Origin: Nocardioides seonyuensis
GTDB taxonomy: Bacteria > Actinomycetota > Actinomycetes > Propionibacteriales > Nocardioidaceae
Reading direction: 5' to 3'
DNA: 64,000 nt
Assembly (NCBI RefSeq): GCF_004683965.1
Contig: NZ_CP038436.1
Coordinates: 62,001 to 126,000, forward strand
The translations under genes and the position numbers were made by a program. Shown here piece by piece: positions 1 through 7,201 of this stretch; within the stretch, counting starts at the first letter, position 1, and each line of letters starts with the position of its first letter. The notes under the pieces are model-generated. The model saw only the letters and a program-made list of their open reading frames with translations, had not been told where the DNA came from and ran no database searches.

Positions 1-1409
1 GCCACATCACCGCCAAGGGCTACCAGGAGTTCCGCCAGCACTTCCCGCGGCCGGGATGGGTCGAGCACTCGGCCGAGGAGATCTGGCAGGCCACCTTGGA
101 GGCCACCCGCGAGGTGCTGGCCCAGGTCGACCAGTCCGAGCTGACCGCCATCGGCATCACCAACCAACGCGAGACCGTGGTCCTGTGGGACCGCGAGACC
201 CTCTCCTCGCCCCGTCGCGCCATCGTCTGGCAGGACCGGCGCACCGCCGACATCTGCACCCGGCTGCGCGACGAGGGTCACGAGCAGCGGGTCACCGAGC
301 TGACCGGGCTCCGCCTCGACCCCTATTTCTCCGGCACCAAGCTCATGTGGCTCGCCGAGCACGAACCCCACACCTGGGCGCTCGTCCAGTCCGGTCGCTA
401 CGCCGTCGGCACCGTCGACTCCTACCTCATCGCGCGGATGACCCGTGGCACCTGGCACGTCACCGACGTCTCCAACGCCTCGCGCACGCTCCTGCTCGAC
501 CTCGAGGCCGGCGAGTGGTCAGACGAGCTGTGCTCGCTCTTCGGAGTTCCTCGCGACGCGCTCCCTGACCTGGTGCCCAACTGGGGCGAGGTCGCACCCA
601 GCGACCCCGCCGTCTTCGCCGGGCTCTCCCTGCCGATCGCCGGCATCGCGGGGGACCAGCAGTCCGCGCTCTTCGGCCAGACGTGCTTCGCCGAGGGCGA
701 GTCCAAGTGCACCTACGGCACCGGATCGTTCATCCTCACCAACACCGGGACCACGGTGGTGCGCAGCGAGGCGGGCCTGCTCTCGACCGCCGCCTGGCGC
801 TCACCCGAGGGCGAGACCACCTACGCCCTCGAAGGCGCGATCTTCGTGACGGGAGCCGCCGTGCAGTGGCTCCGCGACGGGCTCCAGATCGTGGGGTCGG
901 CTGAGGAGACCGCGGCGATCGCGGCAACCGTCCCCGACACCGACGGCGTCGTTTTCGTGCCCGCGCTCACCGGGCTGGGCGCCCCCCACTGGGACCCCCA
1001 CGCGCGCGGCACCATCCTGGGGATCACCCGAGGCACGACCCGGGCACACCTGGTCCGCGCCACCCTCGAGGCGATCGCCTTCGAGGTACGCGACGTGCTC
1101 GAGACGATGCCCGAGGCCGCTGCCGTGCGCGTCGACGGCGGCGCGGCTGCCAACGACCTGCTCTGCCAGCTCCAGGCCGACCAGGTGGGCCTGCCGGTCG
1201 AGCGGCCGAAGATCGTCGAGACCACAGCACTCGGAGCGGCGTTCCTGGCCGGGCTCGGGACCGGTGCGTGGAGCTCGACCGACGACCTGCGCGAGACGTG
1301 GGCGCTGGACCGGCGCTTCGAGCCGACGGGCGACCGCGAGGCCCACGAGGCGTCGTACCGCCGGTGGACGGCGGCCGTCGAGCGCGCCAAGGGTTGGGCG
1401 GAGGTCTAG
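1..1409 (+). CDS. glpK: Glycerol kinase, 5'-truncated by the window edge
   Basis: Phosphorylates glycerol to sn-glycerol-3-phosphate with ATP in the cytoplasm (FGGY carbohydrate kinase family). The frame is open from base 3, giving 468 visible residues. A normal GlpK is about 500, so roughly 35 N-terminal residues with the first phosphate loop lie outside the window. Family landmarks in order: GITNQRET, WQDRRT, DPYFSGTKL, GTVDSYL, GIAGDQQSALFGQ, CTYGTGSF, TGLGAPHWDP and VDGGAAANDLL near the end. It ends with TAG two bases before the stop of the convergent gene on the other strand. An internal ATG at 96 is not the real start, because GlpK homology continues upstream of it. Confidence 0.96.
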   Translation, partial: HITAKGYQEFRQHFPRPGWVEHSAEEIWQATLEATREVLAQVDQSELTAIGITNQRETVVLWDRETLSSPRRAIVWQDRRTADICTRLRDEGHEQRVTELTGLRLDPYFSGTKLMWLAEHEPHTWALVQSGRYAVGTVDSYLIARMTRGTWHVTDVSNASRTLLLDLEAGEWSDELCSLFGVPRDALPDLVPNWGEVAPSDPAVFAGLSLPIAGIAGDQQSALFGQTCFAEGESKCTYGTGSFILTNTGTTVVRSEAGLLSTAAWRSPEGETTYALEGAIFVTGAAVQWLRDGLQIVGSAEETAAIAATVPDTDGVVFVPALTGLGAPHWDPHARGTILGITRGTTRAHLVRATLEAIAFEVRDVLETMPEAAAVRVDGGAAANDLLCQLQADQVGLPVERPKIVETTALGAAFLAGLGTGAWSSTDDLRETWALDRRFEPTGDREAHEASYRRWTAAVERAKGWAEV

Positions 1410-1411
1410 CC

Positions 1412-2326
1412 TCAGCGGTCCAGCCTGGCTCGAGCGCGCCGCGCGTCCTCCAGAGCGTTCTCGGCCTCGGCCACCGCTTCCTCGGCCTCGTCGCGGGCCT
1501 CCTCGGCCTCGGCGATCTCGTCGTCCGTCTCTTCCAGGGCACGCTCGTGCTCGGCGATCCGGGTGCGCAGCTCGTCGATCTCCGCCTGGAGCTGCAACGT
1601 CCTGGCTTCCAGCTCGGCGAGCGTCTCCGCCGGCGCGCGCGCTGCGGCCTGCGCCTCCTCCAGGGCGGTCTCTGCCTCGCGCACCCGCTCGTCCGCCGCC
1701 GCCCGCGCCTTCTTGTCGGCCTCGGGATCGGGTACGACGTGCAGCTGGGGCCTGGCGGTCGGCTCCGGGACGGTCACCGATCGCGTCGTCGCCTCGAAGC
1801 CGAGTGCGCCGGGAAGGGCCACCGCAGCGCTCAGGTCGAGCTCACCGACACCGGTCGCCACGATCGGGCTGACGAGGAGCCCGCTGCGCACCGCCTTGGC
1901 CGCGTCGGCGTCGAGCATCGCCGACGTGAGCGTGGCCTCGACCTGCTCGGCGACGGACTCGGTGACCTTGACCCCCTCACCGCGCGCGGTCCGACGAGCG
2001 CTCGTCGTGACGGCCGCGGTGAGCTGGCGCCGCTGCTTGGTCAGCTCGCGCAGCTGGGCGGCATCGAGATCGGCGGCGGCCTCGCGAAGTGCGGCCCCCA
2101 CGGTGAGGACCTGCTCGACCTGCTCGGGGTCGCGACGCACCAGCAGGTTGACGACCCACGCCGCGACCGAGGCCTTCTTCAGGCCCTTGATGCCTGCTGC
2201 GAGCTCCTTGTCGGCCTTGTGCTCCTTGGCCAGCGCGTCGCGGGACGGTGTGAAGTCGGGCAGCGGGAGGCCGTAGAGCTCGTCCGCGATCTCGAGCAGG
2301 GCGGTCTCCAGCGGCGAGTCGGGCAC
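1412..2326 (-). CDS. Hypothetical coiled-coil protein, 304 aa
   Basis: Function not recognised. Residues 1-200 are predicted helical with no membrane segment. Residues about 205-304 are a long Glu/Ala/Arg-rich coiled coil (for example EIDELRTRIAEHERALEETD). Such a soluble helical protein could be structural or a scaffold, but nothing in the sequence shows a reaction. It is the last gene of a minus-strand series and converges on glpK with a 2-nt gap. The start is GTG at 2326; a TAGGCT -10 box ends 6 nt upstream, so it is probably leaderless. The first three bases of that box are the TAG stop of the upstream acetyltransferase. Confidence 0.8.
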   Translation of the reverse strand: MPDSPLETALLEIADELYGLPLPDFTPSRDALAKEHKADKELAAGIKGLKKASVAAWVVNLLVRRDPEQVEQVLTVGAALREAAADLDAAQLRELTKQRRQLTAAVTTSARRTARGEGVKVTESVAEQVEATLTSAMLDADAAKAVRSGLLVSPIVATGVGELDLSAAVALPGALGFEATTRSVTVPEPTARPQLHVVPDPEADKKARAAADERVREAETALEEAQAAARAPAETLAELEARTLQLQAEIDELRTRIAEHERALEETDDEIAEAEEARDEAEEAVAEAENALEDARRARARLDR

Positions 2327-2332
2327 GGCGCG

Positions 2333-2338
2333 AGCCTA
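2333..2338 (-). promoter_or_regulatory. Leaderless -10 box TAGGCT embedded in a stop codon
   Basis: TAGGCT lies 6 nt before the GTG at 2326. Its TAG is the stop codon of the acetyltransferase gene upstream. No clear -35. Confidence 0.5.
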
Positions 2339-2818
2339 TTGCCCACCAGCGAGGGCGTACTCCAGCTCGGTGGGATGGGGCGGCCACGGGCACTCCTGGG
2401 TGACCCCGGTCGGCGTCCACCCGAGCCGCTCGTAGAGCTCTCTCGCGCGGTGGTTGAGCTCGAGCACCCACAGCCTCCTCGCGCCCGCTGCGACGGCACG
2501 CCCCACCCCGGCCGAGCCGAGGCCGCGCCCCCAGGCCGACGGGTGGACGCCGAGGTGCCTCAGCGAGTCGCCGTCGTGGGCGGCGAACGCCAGCAGGCCC
2601 TCCGGCCCGTCCACGACCTCGGTCACGACGCCGGGGTCGTCCAGCACCAGGGCCCAGCGGGCCAGCACGGCGTCGGACGGGAAGGGCAGCTCGCCGAAGA
2701 CGTGTGCGAGCCCCACGAGGTTGGAGTCGCGCTCGAGGTCGCGCAGGGCTCCTGCGTCCTCCGGGCTGGCCCGCCGCCAGGTGGCGCGAGCTGGCCGCGT
2801 CTCACTCGGTGTGGTCAA
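2336..2818 (-). CDS. GNAT family N-acetyltransferase, 160 aa
   Basis: Predicted acetyl-CoA-dependent N-acyltransferase; the substrate cannot be deduced. The acetyl-CoA binding motif is visible as HPSAWGRGLGS (about residues 92-102), and the C-terminal ELYERLGW (about 127-134) is the usual final helix and strand of the fold. The only upstream start that gives the full fold is TTG at 2818. It overlaps the 3' end of the response-regulator gene by 17 bp, so translation is probably coupled. No good Shine-Dalgarno is seen. The stop is TAG, shared with the -10 box of the next gene. Confidence 0.85.
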   Translation of the reverse strand: MTTPSETRPARATWRRASPEDAGALRDLERDSNLVGLAHVFGELPFPSDAVLARWALVLDDPGVVTEVVDGPEGLLAFAAHDGDSLRHLGVHPSAWGRGLGSAGVGRAVAAGARRLWVLELNHRARELYERLGWTPTGVTQECPWPPHPTELEYALAGGQ

Positions 2819-3446
2819 GCCCGTGCTCGATCGCCCATCGCGTGAGCTGCACTCGGTTGTTCATCTGGAGCTTGCGCAGGGTGTTCTGCACGTGGTTCTG
2901 GACCGTGCGAGGCGACAGCACGAGGCGTTGCGCGATCTGCTTGTAGGCCATCCCGGTGGCGACCATCTTCAGGATCTCGGTCTCGCGCTCGGTGAGCGCC
3001 GATGCGGGGTCGTCGTCGGGTCCCTCCGCGATGCGGCGGAACTCGCCGAGGACCAGCCCGGCGAGGCCGGGGGTGAAGACGGTGTCTCCCTCGGAGACGC
3101 GACGCACGGCGTCGATCAGGTCGCCACTCGAGGAGGACTTCACCAGGTAGCCGGTCGCGCCGGCCTTGATCGCCTCGAGCACGTCGTCCTGCTCGCCCGA
3201 GGCCGACAGGATCAGCACCTTGGTGCCGGGGTCGTGCTCGATCATCTGGCGGGTCACCTCGACGCCATTGGGCTCGGGGATCTGCAGGTCGAGCACGACG
3301 ACGTCAGGTGCGACCGCGGAGAACCGGGCCAGGGCCTCACGCCCGTTGGCCGCCACCGCCACCACCTGGTGACCGGCTGCCACCAGGTCGCGCTCGACCG
3401 CGTCTCGCCACATCGGGTGGTCGTCGACCACCATCACCCTGACCAT
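2802..3446 (-). CDS. LuxR-family (NarL type) response regulator, 214 aa
   Basis: A DNA-binding response regulator, likely partner of the histidine kinase at 3963-5063. The receiver carries acidic D8/D9, phospho-acceptor D53 (VVVLDLQIP) and K103 (GYLVKS). The LuxR-type helix-turn-helix occupies about residues 145-205, with LTERETEIL and SPRTVQNHVQNTLRKL. Together with the kinase it resembles the actinobacterial MacRS-type pair, but orthology is an inference. The flavin-reductase-like gene lies between kinase and regulator. The ATG at 3446 is preceded at 7 nt by TAGGCT, so a leaderless transcript inside the operon is likely. The downstream acetyltransferase gene overlaps its end. Confidence 0.93.
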   Translation of the reverse strand: MVRVMVVDDHPMWRDAVERDLVAAGHQVVAVAANGREALARFSAVAPDVVVLDLQIPEPNGVEVTRQMIEHDPGTKVLILSASGEQDDVLEAIKAGATGYLVKSSSSGDLIDAVRRVSEGDTVFTPGLAGLVLGEFRRIAEGPDDDPASALTERETEILKMVATGMAYKQIAQRLVLSPRTVQNHVQNTLRKLQMNNRVQLTRWAIEHGLDHTE

Positions 3447-3453
3447 GCTGGCG

Positions 3454-3459
3454 AGCCTA
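3454..3459 (-). promoter_or_regulatory. Leaderless -10 box TAGGCT for the response regulator
   Basis: TAGGCT lies 7 nt before the ATG at 3446. Its TAG is the stop codon of the flavin-reductase-like gene. Confidence 0.5.
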
Positions 3460-3966
3460 GTCCCCCGCGGGCCGCACGTAGCGGCCCCTTCGATGGATCA
3501 GGGGGTCCGAGTCGTCGCCGACGACCAGGGCGTCGATCGTGCAGGTGACCAGGCGCGACCAGCCGACCTCGACGTCGGACTCGACCGAGACGTCGGCCCA
3601 GGTCGTCGCCGACGCCAGCCGTGGCCCGTGCGAGGTCGACTCCCACTGGTCCAGTCGCCACGGGCCGCCGGGCGCCGGCGCGACCCCTGCGAAGGCGTCG
3701 GCGAGGTCACGGTGGGCCCAGCGCAACAGCTGGACGACCCCACGCCGCCGCTCGAGCAGCAGCTCGGTGAGGTCTGCGACCGGATCGAGAAGGGCGAGGA
3801 CGCGACCCGGCTCCCCGCCGGCCACCAGCCACGAGCTCACGGTGAGCCCGGCCCGGTCGTCCTCGTCACCCGTGGTCCAGAGCGAGACGGCTCCACCGGA
3901 GCGACCGCGGAACCGGCGCACGGCGTCGTCGGGCGTCGGGAAGGGGTGGCTGTCGTGGATCGTCAC
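3457..3966 (-). CDS. Flavin reductase-like (FMN-binding split barrel) protein, 169 aa
   Basis: Resembles flavin reductase family proteins of actinobacteria, which bind FMN or FAD in a split beta-barrel. Recognisable blocks are FRGRSGGAVSLWTTG near the N terminus, AGLTVSSWLVAGGEP (typical flavin-contact strand), a central WAHRDLADAFAG, and a C-terminal LIHRRGRY. The start GTG at 3966 overlaps the kinase stop as GTGA, so it is translationally coupled to the histidine kinase. It ends just before the response regulator. Sitting between kinase and regulator it might have a redox-sensing role, but that is speculation. It could equally be an independent flavin reductase. Confidence 0.85.
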   Translation of the reverse strand: MTIHDSHPFPTPDDAVRRFRGRSGGAVSLWTTGDEDDRAGLTVSSWLVAGGEPGRVLALLDPVADLTELLLERRRGVVQLLRWAHRDLADAFAGVAPAPGGPWRLDQWESTSHGPRLASATTWADVSVESDVEVGWSRLVTCTIDALVVGDDSDPLIHRRGRYVRPAGD

Positions 3967-5063
3967 CTGGGCACCTCGATCTCCCACGAGGTCCCCCACT
4001 CGCCGGTGTCGAGCGAGGCGGTGCCACCGAGGTCGGCGATCCTGCCGCGGATCGAGGACGCGACGCCCAGTCGGCCGTCGCGCTCGGCCGCCTCCAGGCG
4101 GCCCGGTGGGATGCCGTCGCCGTCGTCGCGCACGGAGACGACGACCGCCTCGGCGGAGGCCTGGAGCAGCACCCACGCCGTCGCGTCGGGGCCGACGTGG
4201 GCCAGCACGTTGTCGAGGCAGGCACGCACGACCGCGACGATCTCCGCCGCCCGGTCGGAGTCCAGGAGGACCGGGCCGCCCGGTGTCGCGACCTCCACGC
4301 GGACCGGGTGGGAGGTGCCGAGCGACTCGAGGGCTCCCGCCAGGTCGGTGGTCGCCCCACTCGGCGCCATGAGTGAGTCCTGCTGGCGGATGAGGGAGCG
4401 CACCGAGCGTTCCTGCTCGCCGGCGAGCGCCCCGAGGCGCGCCCACTCCCCGCCGGCGGCCGCACCCTGGCGCTGCACCATCGCAAGCACCTGGAGGACC
4501 CCGTCGTGCACGGCACGGGCGAGTCGGGTGCGCTCCTCGGCGGCGGCAGCAGCCCGCTCCGCGGCATCGCGCTCGGCCGCCATCCGCTGCAGGGAGGCGC
4601 ACATGTAGCCGACGATGGGGCCGCCGATCATCAGCAGGAAGACGTTGCCGTAGTTGCCCTGGTCGACGGAGTCACGGATGAGCAGGTCGGTCGCCGACAG
4701 CGCCGCGCCCGCGGCGAGGCCACCCTTCCAGTGCCAGTGGACCGCCCACGCGAACAGCGCCCCCATCACCCAGAAGCCGGGGATGGTCGCGTTGAACGAC
4801 TCCGTCTTGACCAGGGGCGTCAGCGCCATCGCCGCACACGCCACCACGAGGTCCGCGACCAGCAGCAGCGGCGTACGGCGGCGGTGGGCGTCGAACAGCC
4901 AGAGCGCCAGCACCGTCCAGAGCACCAGGCCGAGGACCACCACCAGTGCGGTGGTCGGGTGCTCGAAGTTGTCGTGGCGGTAGGCGTTGAGCACGACCAT
5001 GTTGACCGTGACGACGACCCGCGCGATCGCCAGGGCGCGGAAGAGACGGTCCTCGACCGCCAC
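3963..5063 (-). CDS. MacS-like sensor histidine kinase, 366 aa
   Basis: Membrane histidine kinase of the HisKA_3/NarX-like class. About five or six membrane segments lie in residues 10-155 with almost no extracytoplasmic domain, so it probably senses through the membrane. A short coiled coil follows, then RLARAVHDGVLQVLAM with phospho-acceptor H186, and an ATPase domain with N-box DNVLAHVG and G-box DDGDGIPPG. The open frame continues upstream through the acyltransferase gene, but that part reads as out-of-frame coding DNA. GTG at 5063, giving MAVEDRLFRAL, is the first sensible start after the acyltransferase stop at 5108. Overlaps the flavin-reductase-like gene by 4 bp; the response regulator follows. 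Confidence 0.88.
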   Translation of the reverse strand: MAVEDRLFRALAIARVVVTVNMVVLNAYRHDNFEHPTTALVVVLGLVLWTVLALWLFDAHRRRTPLLLVADLVVACAAMALTPLVKTESFNATIPGFWVMGALFAWAVHWHWKGGLAAGAALSATDLLIRDSVDQGNYGNVFLLMIGGPIVGYMCASLQRMAAERDAAERAAAAAEERTRLARAVHDGVLQVLAMVQRQGAAAGGEWARLGALAGEQERSVRSLIRQQDSLMAPSGATTDLAGALESLGTSHPVRVEVATPGGPVLLDSDRAAEIVAVVRACLDNVLAHVGPDATAWVLLQASAEAVVVSVRDDGDGIPPGRLEAAERDGRLGVASSIRGRIADLGGTASLDTGEWGTSWEIEVPR

Positions 5064-5107
5064 GGCGGAGTCGATCCGCGCCCCGTCCGGGGCCAGTGCC
5101 CCGGGAC

Positions 5108-5827
5108 TCAGGATGCCTTCTTCTCGGCCTCGGTCGACTGCCGTGCCTTCTCCTTGTCGAGCTCCTTGGCCTTGGCGGCATACACGTCGACGTACTCCTG
5201 CTCGGAGAGCCGCATGATCTCGTACATGATCTCGTCGGTGATCGAGCGCAGGATGTAGCGGTCGTTCTCCAGGCCCTCGTAGCGCGAGAAGTCCAAGGGC
5301 TTGCCGAAGCGCACCGTCGGGCGGGTCCACGAGCCGAAGATCTTGCCGGTGGGGGCCACGACGTCGGTGCCGACCACGGCGCACGGCACGACCGGCGCGC
5401 CGCTCTCCAGCGCCAGCCGAGCCACGCCGGTCTTGCCGCGGTAGAGCTTGCCGTCGTGGGACCGCGTGCCCTCGGGGTAGATGCCGAAGAGCTCACCCTC
5501 GGCGAGGATCCTCTTCGCGGCCTTCAGGGCTCCTTCGGCGGCGTTCGCGCCGGAGCGGTCGATCGGCACCTGCCCGGAACCGGAGAAGAACTTCCTCTGG
5601 AACCAGCCCTTGACGCCGGGGGTGTTGAAGTACTCCGCCTTGGCGACGAAGGTCACCCGCCGCGGCAGGGTCAGCGGCATGAAGAGCCAGTCGGCGTAGG
5701 AGAGGTGGTTGCTCGCCAGGATCGCCGGGCCCTCCTCGGGCACGTGCTCGACGCCGTAGGCGCGCGGACGGAAGATCAGCCGCAGGACCGGGCCGATGGC
5801 GATCCATTTGAGGAACCAGTAGAGCAC
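5108..5827 (-). CDS. 1-acylglycerol-3-phosphate acyltransferase (PlsC family), 239 aa
   Basis: Transfers an acyl group to a lysophospholipid or similar acceptor at the membrane. The HX4D catalytic motif is NHLSYADW (about residues 40-47), and the substrate-binding YPEGTRS lies near residue 120. A hydrophobic N-terminal helix anchors it, and the Lys/Glu-rich tail is soluble. It lies directly downstream of an alpha/beta hydrolase, a pairing that suggests lipid turnover (inference). The start GTG at 5827 has TAGGCT ending 6 nt upstream, formed from the TAG stop of the hydrolase gene. No Shine-Dalgarno, so leaderless initiation is likely. Confidence 0.93.
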   Translation of the reverse strand: MLYWFLKWIAIGPVLRLIFRPRAYGVEHVPEEGPAILASNHLSYADWLFMPLTLPRRVTFVAKAEYFNTPGVKGWFQRKFFSGSGQVPIDRSGANAAEGALKAAKRILAEGELFGIYPEGTRSHDGKLYRGKTGVARLALESGAPVVPCAVVGTDVVAPTGKIFGSWTRPTVRFGKPLDFSRYEGLENDRYILRSITDEIMYEIMRLSEQEYVDVYAAKAKELDKEKARQSTEAEKKAS

Positions 5828-5833
5828 GGGGGG

Positions 5834-5839
5834 AGCCTA
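5834..5839 (-). promoter_or_regulatory. Leaderless -10 box TAGGCT for the PlsC-family gene
   Basis: TAGGCT lies 6 nt before the GTG at 5827. Its TAG is the stop codon of the upstream alpha/beta hydrolase. Confidence 0.5.
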
Positions 5840-6664
5840 GCCCTGCTCGGCGTCGCGAGTCGTCACGCGCTCGATGAACTCGATCGACTCGGCGAAGATC
5901 CGCGGGGCGTCGTTGTCGAGGGTGGCGACGTGGAAGCTGTTGTCGAGGACGCGCTCGGTGAAGTCGCGCGAGGAGATGCCGCTGTTCAGCGCGCGGGAGC
6001 TGGAGATGTCGACGACGTGGTCCTCGGCCGACCGGAAGAAGAGCACGGGGACGGTGATCCGGGGAAGGTCCGCCCGCAGCTGCTTGAACGCCGCGAACAT
6101 CGAGGCTGCGGCGCGCAGCGGCGTCATGGGGTAGGCGACCTCGTCGACACCCGGCTTCTTGGTGTCGTTGGCGATGCCCGGGAAGGCCGGCACGACGTGC
6201 TTGAGCAGGGGCAGCAGCCTGACGTCCTTGCGGAGCGTGTCGACAGCCGGGTTGACGACGACGACGCCGGCCAGGTCGTCGCCGCGGTCGGCGGCGAGCC
6301 GCAGGCACAGCGCACCGCCCAGCGAGAGGCCGACGGCGACCACCTCGTCGTTCTCGGCGACGAGCCGGTCCACGGCCGCGTCGACCGCGGCGTACCAGTC
6401 GGCGAACGTGGTCCGGTTGAGGTCCTGCCACCGGGTGCCGTGCCCGGGCAGGAGCGGCATCTCCACCGCGTAGCCGTGGGCGGCGAGCTCCTCCGCCCAG
6501 GGGCGCATGGACGCAGGACTGCCGGTGAACCCGTGCTGCACGAGCACACCCACCCGACGGCCGCCGGTGAGCTCGGGGCGGGCCGGGGTCGACATGGGGG
6601 CGACGAGGACGGGGTCCAGGGGTGCGGCCGGAGGCCGGCGGAGCGGGTTCTTCACGGACGCCAT
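5837..6664 (-). CDS. Alpha/beta hydrolase (esterase / monoacylglycerol lipase-like), about 275 aa
   Basis: Serine hydrolase of the carboxylesterase/monoglyceride lipase type. Visible are the oxyanion region VLVQHGFTGSP, lid-side LLPGHGTRWQDL, nucleophile elbow GLSLGG (Ser about 104 from this start), acid FFRSAEDHVVD and catalytic His in DNSFHVATLD. No signal peptide or membrane segment. ATG at 6664 is chosen; ATG at 6595 (MSTPARPEL) is an alternative nearer the conserved core. An upstream frame to 6715 runs into a repeat element and is rejected. Acts on short acyl esters or lipids by family analogy. The PlsC-family gene follows without a gap. Confidence 0.88.
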   Translation of the reverse strand: MASVKNPLRRPPAAPLDPVLVAPMSTPARPELTGGRRVGVLVQHGFTGSPASMRPWAEELAAHGYAVEMPLLPGHGTRWQDLNRTTFADWYAAVDAAVDRLVAENDEVVAVGLSLGGALCLRLAADRGDDLAGVVVVNPAVDTLRKDVRLLPLLKHVVPAFPGIANDTKKPGVDEVAYPMTPLRAAASMFAAFKQLRADLPRITVPVLFFRSAEDHVVDISSSRALNSGISSRDFTERVLDNSFHVATLDNDAPRIFAESIEFIERVTTRDAEQG

Positions 6665-6688
6665 CCTGCCGCAACGGCTCGCCCCGGT

Positions 6689-6721
6689 GGTCGAGGAAGG
6701 ACGAAGTCCTGTCACGAGACC
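6689..6721. repeat. 33-bp palindromic repeat, copy 1
   Basis: Begins GGTCGAGG and ends ACGAGACC, with an inner hairpin AGGAC-GAA-GTCCT. It lies between divergent genes. A second copy at 31507-31539 matches at 27 of 33 positions; two paired differences compensate, keeping both stems. Confidence 0.75.
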
Positions 6722-6725
6722 CGAG

Positions 6726-6731
6726 TACCGT
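6726..6731 (+). promoter_or_regulatory. Leaderless -10 box TACCGT
   Basis: TACCGT ends 6 nt before the GTG at 6738. Confidence 0.4.
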
Positions 6732-6737
6732 GGTCCC

Positions 6738-7187
6738 GTGAGCCGACCCGACGACGAGAGCCAGACCGACTCGGCCTGGCGCGAGATCGTCGCGCACTAC
6801 GGCGAGCGGGCACGCCTCGGCCAGGACGACGTCGCACCGGCCGCCGAGGCGCCGCGTCCGTCGCCGTACGACGACGCGGTCGCCGACGCGGCCGCGGCCG
6901 AGGTGGAAGCCGCGATGCGGCCCTGGAGCGAGGTCGCCGACGTCGACCGCTTCCAACCCCCTGCTCCCCCGCCGGTCCCGCTCCCCCGCTCCTGGCAGCG
7001 CGGGCTCGCCTGGGCCGGGGTCTTCCTCGCCCCGTTGATCGGCATCTCCCTGGCGATCTTCGACGTCTACGTCGCGAGCCTCGTCGGCTGGGGCCTGGTC
7101 GCGTGGTTCGTCGGCGGATTCGTCTACCTCATCGTCACGATGTCCCCGACACCACGGGAGCCCTGGGACGACGGGTCGAGGGTCTGA
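6738..7187 (+). CDS. Small membrane protein of unknown function, 149 aa
   Basis: Function not recognised; it resembles actinobacterial two-helix proteins annotated as hypothetical. An acidic, proline-rich soluble N-terminal region (about residues 1-85) is followed by two membrane segments (about 90-110 and 115-137, ending GGFVYLIVTM) and a short tail with PREPWDDG. GTG at 6738 is the start because a TACCGT -10 box ends 6 nt upstream. The open frame extends further upstream but there covers a repeat and the divergent gene. The next gene begins 14 nt after its stop from its own -10 box. Confidence 0.75.
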   Translation: MSRPDDESQTDSAWREIVAHYGERARLGQDDVAPAAEAPRPSPYDDAVADAAAAEVEAAMRPWSEVADVDRFQPPAPPPVPLPRSWQRGLAWAGVFLAPLIGISLAIFDVYVASLVGWGLVAWFVGGFVYLIVTMSPTPREPWDDGSRV

Positions 7188-7188
7188 G

Positions 7189-7194
7189 TAGTCT
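7189..7194 (+). promoter_or_regulatory. Leaderless -10 box TAGTCT
   Basis: TAGTCT ends 7 nt before the GTG at 7202, the start of the TIGR00300-family enzyme. Confidence 0.5.
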
Positions 7195-7201
7195 CGGCCG
7201 C

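Noticed and set aside
1268..2845. Long plus-strand open frame over the coiled-coil and acetyltransferase genes
   Set aside because: Low-complexity translation with no recognisable domain, antisense to two supported genes.
5064..5384. N-terminal 107-codon extension of the MacS-like kinase
   Set aside because: Overlaps the PlsC-family gene in another frame on the same strand and reads as out-of-frame translation.
5096..7201. Upstream open extension of the TIGR00300 gene
   Set aside because: It crosses the PlsC-family and hydrolase genes antisense and has no family similarity; the leaderless GTG at 7202 fits the family N terminus.
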